From: Serratia quinivorans
Lineage (GTDB): Bacteria > Pseudomonadota > Gammaproteobacteria > Enterobacterales > Enterobacteriaceae
Reading direction: 5' to 3'
DNA length: 64,000 nt
NCBI GenBank assembly: GCA_900457075.1
Contig: UGYN01000002.1
Location: 5,208,001 to 5,272,000, forward strand
Shown in pieces: positions 58,044 to 64,000 of this stretch (positions within the stretch are counted from its first letter, which is position 1; the number at the start of each line of letters is the position of its first letter). The notes beneath the pieces were generated by a model. That model saw nothing but the letters and a program-made list of their open reading frames with translations, was not told the origin of the DNA and made no database searches. The translations under genes and the position numbers were made by a program.

Positions 58044-60566
58044 ATGACTTCCGTTTCTCTCAAACCCGACTCCACCCCGGCGATGGCCCCGGTCACCCGA
58101 CTGAGCCTGCCGGTCGAAGGCATGACCTGCGCCTCTTGTGTAGGCCGTGTCGAACGTGCGCTGAAGGCGGTACCCGGCGTGGATAGCGCTTCGGTCAATC
58201 TGGCCACCGAACGCGCCGATCTCACCTTCAGCGGCACGGCAGACCCGCAGGCAGCGGTTCACGCCATTGAGAACGCCGGATATAGCGTGCGTGAGGAAAC
58301 TACCGAGCTGGCGATAGAGGAAATGACCTGCGCGTCCTGCGTCGGCCGGGTAGAAAAGGCGCTGAACCAAATACCCGGCGTGCTTGAGGCCAATGTCAAT
58401 CTGGCGACCGAGCGTGCGCGGGTGCGTCATCTTGCCGGTGTCGTCTCTATAACAGACCTTGAGGCCGCGGTTGAAAAAGCAGGCTACCGACCACGACGCC
58501 TGTCCACCGCCACCGTCAGCACAGAGGATCAGGATACCGTGCGACGTGAGCATGAGGCCCGGGGATTACGGCGCTCGTTGCTGATTGCCGCCATCCTCAC
58601 CCTGCCGGTGTTTATTCTCGAAATGGGGTCGCACCTGATCCCCGCCGTGCATCACTGGGTGCTGGGTGTGCTGGGTGAACAAACCAGCTGGTATCTGCAA
58701 TTTGTTCTCACCACCCTGGTGCTGTTTGGGCCGGGGCTGCGTTTCTTCCGCAAAGGGATCCCGGCGCTATTGCGCGGCGCTCCCGACATGAACTCGCTGG
58801 TGTCGGTCGGCACGGTGGCGGCGTATGGCTATTCGGTGGTGACGACTTTCATTCCCGAGGTGCTGCCGCAGGGTACCGCCAACGTCTATTACGAAGCCGC
58901 TGCGGTCATCGTCACCCTGATCCTGCTTGGCCGGACTTTAGAGGCTCGCGCCAAGGGGCGTACCTCACAGGCCATCAAGCGGCTGGTCGGCCTGCAGGCC
59001 AAGACTGCACGCGTCGAGCGCAATGGCGAAACCGTCGAAATCCCGCTCGATCAGGTGAGCCCCGGTGACATCGTGCTGGTTCGTCCAGGCGAAAAAGTGC
59101 CGGTTGACGGCGAAGTCGTCGAAGGAACCTCTTACGTAGACGAAAGCATGATCACCGGTGAGCCGGTGCCGGTACAAAAAGGCGTGGGTGCCGATGTTGT
59201 CGGTGGCACCATCAATAAAACCGGGGCTTTCAGTTTCCGCGTCACCAAAATCGGTGCCAATACGGTGCTTGCGCAAATTATTCGTCTGGTCGAGGAAGCT
59301 CAGGGCTCCAAACTGCCGATCCAGGCGCTGGTCGACAAGGTCACCATGTGGTTCGTGCCGGCAGTGATGGCCGCCGCCGCGCTGACTTTCCTGGTTTGGC
59401 TGGTGTTCGGCCCGTCCCCGGCACTGACTTTTGCGCTGATTAATGCGGTGGCGGTGCTGATTATCGCCTGCCCTTGTGCCATGGGGCTGGCTACGCCAAC
59501 CTCCATTATGGTCGGAACCGGCCGCGCCGCCGAGCTTGGCGTGTTGTTCCGCAAGGGCGAGGCCTTACAGGCGCTGCGCGATGTCAGCGTGATTGCGCTC
59601 GACAAGACGGGCACCCTGACCAAAGGTCGCCCTGAACTGACTGACCTGGTGCCCGCCGAAGGCTTTGAATACGATGAGGTTCTGGCTCTGGTGGCGGCAG
59701 TGGAAACTCGCTCCGAACACCCGATCGCCGAAGCGATTGTGGCGGCGGCCAGGCAGCGGAACATGACGCTCGCCGCGATAGAAAGCTTTGATGCCACACC
59801 GGGCTTCGGCGTCTCTGCCGGCGTCGCCGGGCGCACCGTCGCCGTGGGTGCGGACCGCTTTATGACCCAGCTCGGCCTCGATGTGAGTCAATTCCAGCAG
59901 GCTGCCCAGTGCCTCGGTGAACAGGGTAAAAGCCCACTTTATGCGGCCATCGACGGCCGTCTGGCGGCGGTGATCGCGGTCGCTGACCCGATCAAGGAAA
60001 GCACCCCGGAGGCAATCAAGGCGCTGCATGCGCTTGGCCTTAAGGTGGCGATGATCACCGGTGACAACGCGGCCACCGCTGCGGCGATCGCCAAACAGCT
60101 TGGTATTGATGAAGTCGCCGCCGAGGTTCTGCCCGACGGTAAGGTTGCGGCGCTGAAAAAATTCCGCAGCGGCGGTGCCCGGGTGGCCTTTGTGGGGGAT
60201 GGCATCAACGACGCACCGGCACTTGCCGAAGCCGACGTTGGTCTGGCCATCGGCACCGGAACCGATGTGGCCATTGAGGCGGCTGACGTGGTGTTGATGT
60301 CGGGCGACCTGCGCGGCGTACCTAATGCCATTGCACTCAGCCAGGCGACGATCCGCAACATCAAGCAGAACCTGTTCTGGGCCTTCGCTTACAACGCGGT
60401 GCTGATCCCGGTCGCGGCCGGCGCGCTCTACCCGCTGAACGGCACATTGCTTTCACCGATCTTCGCCGCGGCGGCGATGGCGCTCTCCAGCGTCTTTGTG
60501 CTCGGCAACGCGCTGCGGCTCAAAGGCTTCCAGGCGCCCATGAAGGTCGAAGCCAAACAGCGCTGA
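58044..60566 (+). CDS. copA: Cu+-exporting P1B-type ATPase
   Basis: 840 residues. Two N-terminal metal-binding domains, each with GMTCASC/EMTCASC followed by VGRVE, precede eight membrane helices. The catalytic motifs are CPC in [27 protein letters not shown], and [16 protein letters not shown]. It pumps Cu+ from cytoplasm to periplasm. The ATG at 58044 is used, with AGGGA upstream; the longer frame from 57981 starts within the CueR promoter. Together with the copper receptor at 9.8 kb it gives the window two copper systems. Confidence 0.95.
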   Translation: MTSVSLKPDSTPAMAPVTRLSLPVEGMTCASCVGRVERALKAVPGVDSASVNLATERADLTFSGTADPQAAVHAIENAGYSVREETTELAIEEMTCASCVGRVEKALNQIPGVLEANVNLATERARVRHLAGVVSITDLEAAVEKAGYRPRRLSTATVSTEDQDTVRREHEARGLRRSLLIAAILTLPVFILEMGSHLIPAVHHWVLGVLGEQTSWYLQFVLTTLVLFGPGLRFFRKGIPALLRGAPDMNSLVSVGTVAAYGYSVVTTFIPEVLPQGTANVYYEAAAVIVTLILLGRTLEARAKGRTSQAIKRLVGLQAKTARVERNGETVEIPLDQVSPGDIVLVRPGEKVPVDGEVVEGTSYVDESMITGEPVPVQKGVGADVVGGTINKTGAFSFRVTKIGANTVLAQIIRLVEEAQGSKLPIQALVDKVTMWFVPAVMAAAALTFLVWLVFGPSPALTFALINAVAVLIIACPCAMGLATPTSIMVGTGRAAELGVLFRKGEALQALRDVSVIALDKTGTLTKGRPELTDLVPAEGFEYDEVLALVAAVETRSEHPIAEAIVAAARQRNMTLAAIESFDATPGFGVSAGVAGRTVAVGADRFMTQLGLDVSQFQQAAQCLGEQGKSPLYAAIDGRLAAVIAVADPIKESTPEAIKALHALGLKVAMITGDNAATAAAIAKQLGIDEVAAEVLPDGKVAALKKFRSGGARVAFVGDGINDAPALAEADVGLAIGTGTDVAIEAADVVLMSGDLRGVPNAIALSQATIRNIKQNLFWAFAYNAVLIPVAAGALYPLNGTLLSPIFAAAAMALSSVFVLGNALRLKGFQAPMKVEAKQR

Positions 60567-60715
60567 TTATCCGCGGTCGGCGGGTCCCGTTCCCGCCTGC
60601 CGCGCAACCACCCCATTTTTAAAATTAGTTAGCCAATTTTGTTCGTTCACAGATTTAGCGGCATAAAGGATAGTGAGTTGACCGCCTCAACCACATAATA
60701 ATGCAGGTAATAATA

Positions 60716-61642
60716 ATGATGTATAGCGCAAAACTCACCGCAGCGGCGGCACTCCTGAGCCTTTCCGCCCTGGCCCATGCCGCGCCGGGCATTGACCTGG
60801 TTGCCAATGAAACACCGATCAATACGCAAAAAAATCCTGAAGCGGCCGCCAAAATCCCGGCCGGATTCAAATTCGTCGAACCGGGCACATTGACCGTAGC
60901 CGTGTCGATACTGGGCAGCGGCCCGCCGTTTGGGCTTTACGCCCGTGATAATAAAACGGTGATCGGCAGTGAGTCGGATATTGCCCGCTTGGTGGCCGAT
61001 GGCCTGGGGCTGAAACTCAAGCTGGTACCCACCTCGTGGGAAGACTGGCCGCTGGGCGTCACTTCCGGCAAATACGACGCGGCGATTTATAACATTACCG
61101 TCACCCGAGAGCGTAAGACCAAGTTCGACTTCGCCACTTATCGCCAGGATACGCTGGGGTTCTACGTTAAGACCGGCAGTAAAATCACCTCGATAAAATC
61201 GGCGCCGGATATTGCCGGCAAGAAGATTATCGTCGATTCCGGCACCAATCAGGAGGCGGTGTTGCTGGCCTGGGATAAAGAGAATCAGGCCAAAGGGCTG
61301 CCCGCCCTACAGCCGATCTACGTGACCGACAAGGCGGCCGCCACGCTGGCGATTCAGTCCGGCCGGGCTGACGCAACCTTTGGGCCGAACGTCGCCGGTG
61401 CATACCAGGCAAAATTGAACGGTAAAACTACGTTGGTCGGTATCGTGCCGGGCGGCTGGCCACGCAGCGCCAACATTGCCGTTACGGTGAAAAAAGGCAA
61501 TGGCCTGGTGGATGCGGTGCAGGCTTCGCTTAATAGCGCTATCGCCAACGGTAGCTACCTGAAAGTGTTGGATCGTTGGGCGGAAAGCGACGAGAAAATC
61601 GAACATTCTGAAATTAATCCACAGGGGCTGGGCGACAACTAA
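60716..61642 (+). CDS. Orphan periplasmic amino-acid-binding protein (ABC, SBP family 3)
   Basis: 308 residues. A signal peptide (AKLTAAAALLSLSALAHA) precedes a type II binding protein with YDAAIYNITVTRERKTKFDF, the polar-amino-acid signature region, and IVDSGTNQEAVLLAWDKEN. It should bind a polar or modified amino acid in the periplasm. No permease or ATPase gene lies on either side, so it must share a transporter or act in signalling. Starts at 60716 and 60719 (ATGATG) cannot be separated; the TTG-free longer frame from 60701 adds five residues. Confidence 0.78.
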   Translation: MMYSAKLTAAAALLSLSALAHAAPGIDLVANETPINTQKNPEAAAKIPAGFKFVEPGTLTVAVSILGSGPPFGLYARDNKTVIGSESDIARLVADGLGLKLKLVPTSWEDWPLGVTSGKYDAAIYNITVTRERKTKFDFATYRQDTLGFYVKTGSKITSIKSAPDIAGKKIIVDSGTNQEAVLLAWDKENQAKGLPALQPIYVTDKAAATLAIQSGRADATFGPNVAGAYQAKLNGKTTLVGIVPGGWPRSANIAVTVKKGNGLVDAVQASLNSAIANGSYLKVLDRWAESDEKIEHSEINPQGLGDN

Positions 61643-61685
61643 CCCTCCGGCCTTGGCCCTGAAAGGGGCCTTGGCTATTGGGCGG

Positions 61686-63473
61686 TCATTCTACTGCCCG
61701 CCCACGGCGTTTCTCCATCTTGCGATAAAGCGTGCTGCGTGAAACACCCAGCCGTTTCGCCGCCAGGCTGATATTGCCATTAGCGCTTCGGATAGCGTCC
61801 AGCATCTCCTGCGGTGCGGCATGGGGATCAGCGGGCAGCGGTAAGACGCCAAACTGTTCGGGGAGTGCGTCAGGCGTAATCAGCTCGCCATCATCTGCCA
61901 GGGCCAACAGCACTTTCAGCGTACTCAACAACTGCCGAACGTTACCGGGCCACGGATAGCGAGCCAGCACCGCGACGGTCTCCGGCGCCAGCCGGATACT
62001 CCGAGACTCGGCACCCAATTCACGCCACAGATTAAGGATAAAACGATCGACGTGCGCCCGTTGGCGCAGCGGTAAAATACGCAGGTTGAATTCCTGAATC
62101 CGGTACATCAAATCTTCACGGAACGCCCCCGCCGCCACCTGCTGCGCCAAATCCTGATGGGTCGCACAAATAAGCGAAAAGTCGACGGCATAGCTGAGAC
62201 GGCTGCCGAGCGGCGTGACCGTTTTTTCCTGCAGCACCCGCAGCAGTCGGGTCTGTAAACTCAATGGCATATCGCCGATTTCATCCAGAAACAGTACGCC
62301 ACCGTCGGCCTCTCTGATCTTGCCGAGGTAGCCTTTCGGATTAGCGCCGGTAAAGGCACCGGGCGCATAGCCAAAAAGTTCTGATTCGATCAGGTTTTCC
62401 GGCAGCGCAGCACAGTTGATCGCCACAAAATTGCCCTGCCGCCGATGACTTTCCTCGAACAGCCGTTGGCTGAAATACTCTTTGCCACAGCCGGTTTCCC
62501 CACTGATGCACAGCGCCAGCCCGGCATTCAAAATACGTAATGCTTTTTGTCTGTCGGCACCGTCCCGATCAAAGGGCAATTCCCGAGGCCGGACGACCTG
62601 CGAATGCCGTTCCGGCATCTGCAACAGCGAATAATAGTGGCGATTATTGACCGCCAGCGTTTGGCGTGGCGCGTTCAGCGTCTGACGCTGCATTTCCGGG
62701 AACAGCGTGGCGAAGTCAAGGGTGCCAAAAGAAGCGGCGGAGAGATTAAATTCCTGCATTGCCAGCCGGTTGGCGGCGGTGAGAACCTCGTCGCGAAACA
62801 CCAGTATCAGCTCATGGGCGCTACCAAGCACCCGCGCATCGCTGTGCAGGCGTAACGTCCAGTGCTGAGATGTCACACAGCCCATCACCCACTGGTGTTC
62901 TATGTGCCTGACAGCCTGCAGGATCAATGAACGCGCGTCATCAAAAGGCCGCTGCGCGGGCGTCGAGATGTCCAGTACCCCGGCAATCAGGCCGTCTGGC
63001 CGGTAAATCGGCGCGGCTGAGCAGTAAAGCCCGGTATTTTGATTGAGAAAGTGCTCATCGCCATTAACTTCACATAAACTGCCCAATGCCAGCGCAGTGC
63101 CGATGGCATTAGTCCCACGCGCCTGTTCACCCCATAAATTGCCCGGGGCCAGCGAGATACGCGACGCCTTACGTAAAAAATGGCTATTGCCACAGGTTTC
63201 CAGCACCAGTCCCTTGGCATCGGAGACCACCACTATTGAGGGTTGCCGGTTAATTTCGCCGCCCAGGCGTTCGATCAACGGCCGCGCCAGTTGCGCCACC
63301 CAGCCGTTTTGCCCACGGACTTCATTGAGCAACGCAGGCCGAACAAAAGGGACAAGATCGTCGGTCCGATCAAGGCCGTAATGCCGACTGCGCAGCCATG
63401 ATTCTGACAAGGGGCCAGGGAGAGACAGGTTATCGCTATCAGAGACAAACCCGGTCTGGTCTTTCTGCAACAT
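61686..63473 (-). CDS. AcoR/DhaR-type sigma-54-dependent activator
   Basis: 595 residues. A GAF-like sensor (about 70-200), a PAS-like region (about 225-315), an AAA+ domain with Walker A GETGCGKEYF, sigma-54 loop GAFTGA and Walker B FLDEIGDMP, and a Fis helix-turn-helix (NISLAAKRLGVSRSTLYRK). Members activate acetoin, alcohol and glycerol catabolic genes. It is divergent from an aldehyde dehydrogenase gene that has a -24/-12 promoter and an upstream TGTCGC dyad, which makes that gene its clear target. Confidence 0.9.
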   Translation of the reverse strand: MLQKDQTGFVSDSDNLSLPGPLSESWLRSRHYGLDRTDDLVPFVRPALLNEVRGQNGWVAQLARPLIERLGGEINRQPSIVVVSDAKGLVLETCGNSHFLRKASRISLAPGNLWGEQARGTNAIGTALALGSLCEVNGDEHFLNQNTGLYCSAAPIYRPDGLIAGVLDISTPAQRPFDDARSLILQAVRHIEHQWVMGCVTSQHWTLRLHSDARVLGSAHELILVFRDEVLTAANRLAMQEFNLSAASFGTLDFATLFPEMQRQTLNAPRQTLAVNNRHYYSLLQMPERHSQVVRPRELPFDRDGADRQKALRILNAGLALCISGETGCGKEYFSQRLFEESHRRQGNFVAINCAALPENLIESELFGYAPGAFTGANPKGYLGKIREADGGVLFLDEIGDMPLSLQTRLLRVLQEKTVTPLGSRLSYAVDFSLICATHQDLAQQVAAGAFREDLMYRIQEFNLRILPLRQRAHVDRFILNLWRELGAESRSIRLAPETVAVLARYPWPGNVRQLLSTLKVLLALADDGELITPDALPEQFGVLPLPADPHAAPQEMLDAIRSANGNISLAAKRLGVSRSTLYRKMEKRRGRAVE

Positions 63474-63518
63474 GCCCGACTCCCGTCAATAAAGTGTTGC
63501 ATTTTTGTATCACGAATG

Positions 63519-63537
63519 TGTCGCATGCGTTGCGACA
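63519..63537. promoter_or_regulatory. Inverted-repeat enhancer for the AcoR-type activator
   Basis: TGTCGCATGCGTTGCGACA has perfect 7-base arms TGTCGCA and TGCGACA around five bases. It lies 128 bases upstream of the sigma-54 promoter at 63666, a usual distance for an upstream activating sequence, and close to the activator gene start. Confidence 0.75.
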
Positions 63538-63665
63538 TGGGACACAAAAAATAATAGAAATGAATAATAAGCCAGGGGTTTTATTGCCATCGACAGGCAT
63601 TTTTATTCTTTAATAACTTGATATTAAACATTTTGTATTTTTATAAGCCTGGCGCTGACGCAATG

Positions 63666-63680
63666 TGGCACAGGCAATGC
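63666..63680 (+). promoter_or_regulatory. Sigma-54 (-24/-12) promoter of the aldehyde dehydrogenase gene
   Basis: TGGCACAGGCAATGC keeps the TGGCAC and TGC elements with the required 12-base GG-to-GC spacing, 72 bases before the start codon. The first half is a perfect match to consensus. Confidence 0.82.
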
Positions 63681-63752
63681 TTAGGGTTACTGTGATGGTG
63701 CCACGCAGTCGGGCACAACCCTACACAGTCTGTTCCCCTGAGAGGTGTTTAC

Positions 63753-64000
63753 ATGAAATACGTTCATCCCGGTTTACCTGGTTCGCTGGTTTCTTTCAAA
63801 CAACGTTATGGCAACTATATTGGCGGCAAATTTGTCGAACCCGTTTCAGGCAACTACTTCACCGATACCTCCCCAATGACCGGTCAGACTGTCGCCGAGT
63901 TTCCGCGCTCCGACGCGAAAGATATCGAACTGGCGCTGGATGCCGCCCATGCCGCAGCCGAAACCTGGGGAAAGGCCAGCGTACAGGAGCGTTCCAACGT
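63753..64000 (+). CDS. NAD-type aldehyde dehydrogenase (AcoD/ExaC/AldB group), N-terminal part
   Basis: The first 82 codons are present and the gene runs off the right edge. MKYVHPGLPGSLVSFKQRYG, YIGGKFVEPVSGNYF and SPMTGQTVAEFPRSDAKDIE match the acetaldehyde dehydrogenase group used in acetoin and ethanol catabolism. AGAGG lies before the ATG. The catalytic Cys is outside the window. The divergent AcoR-type activator and sigma-54 promoter fit this role. Confidence 0.85.
   Translation, partial: MKYVHPGLPGSLVSFKQRYGNYIGGKFVEPVSGNYFTDTSPMTGQTVAEFPRSDAKDIELALDAAHAAAETWGKASVQERSN

Noticed and set aside
1..64000. CRISPR arrays, tRNA or rRNA genes, insertion sequences, prophage genes
   Set aside because: No regularly spaced repeats, no transposase or integrase frames, and no tRNA or rRNA sequence recognised on either strand.

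Overview
The window reads as chromosomal DNA of a gamma-proteobacterium of the order Enterobacterales, most like Serratia. This rests on gene content and on how closely many products follow E. coli proteins (CycA, TehA, DsdX/DsdC, the Hyc/Hyp proteins, Gcd), plus a dat-ddc pair and typical enterobacterial promoters. The genus is an inference. I saw no rRNA, tRNA, insertion sequence, CRISPR array or phage gene.

Layout. 1-9.8 kb: start of an NAD-type glutamate dehydrogenase, CycA-type permease, a MarR-GNAT fusion, a quinone reductase with a divergent LysR regulator, TehA, a secreted alpha/beta hydrolase with an MFS exporter, and another LysR gene. 9.8-12.6 kb: TonB-dependent copper receptor and a Met/His-rich DUF2946-type protein. 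12.9-16.5 kb: D-serine regulator dsdC and transporter dsdX, with no dsdA but an FAD amine/amino-acid oxidase facing dsdX. 16.6-23.4 kb: NUDIX, NTF2-like, HbpS/GlcG-like, cupin, DyP peroxidase, a PAS-LuxR regulator and a membrane protein of unknown function.

23.4-43.7 kb is the centrepiece, a compact formate hydrogenlyase (FHL) locus. fhlA and hypEDCBA lie on the minus strand. hycABCDEFGHI and then hydN-fdhF-hypF-nickel permease lie on the plus strand. Three -24/-12 (sigma-54) promoters face outward from the hypA-hycA gap and into hydN. The block encodes regulator, catalytic subunits, membrane arm, nickel uptake, all six Hyp maturases and the HycI protease. Its formate dehydrogenase H has cysteine where E. 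coli has selenocysteine, so the cassette should not need Sec machinery.

44-64 kb: an AT-rich orphan gene with a possible papain-like triad, a GAF-PAS-GGDEF cyclase, dat-ddc (1,3-diaminopropane synthesis), a LysR gene, a secreted TAP-like peptidase, a histidine-kinase remnant, PQQ glucose dehydrogenase, a GGDEF-EAL protein, copA behind a CueR-type promoter, an orphan amino-acid-binding protein, and an AcoR-type activator divergent from an aldehyde dehydrogenase with its own sigma-54 promoter.

Caution: twelve genes in the first 45 kb carry sixteen single-base frameshifts, mostly one extra base in a homopolymer. Restoring one base each time gives full-length proteins of normal family size, so I read these as likely sequencing errors, not gene decay. 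I annotate those genes over their whole span and give the break position.
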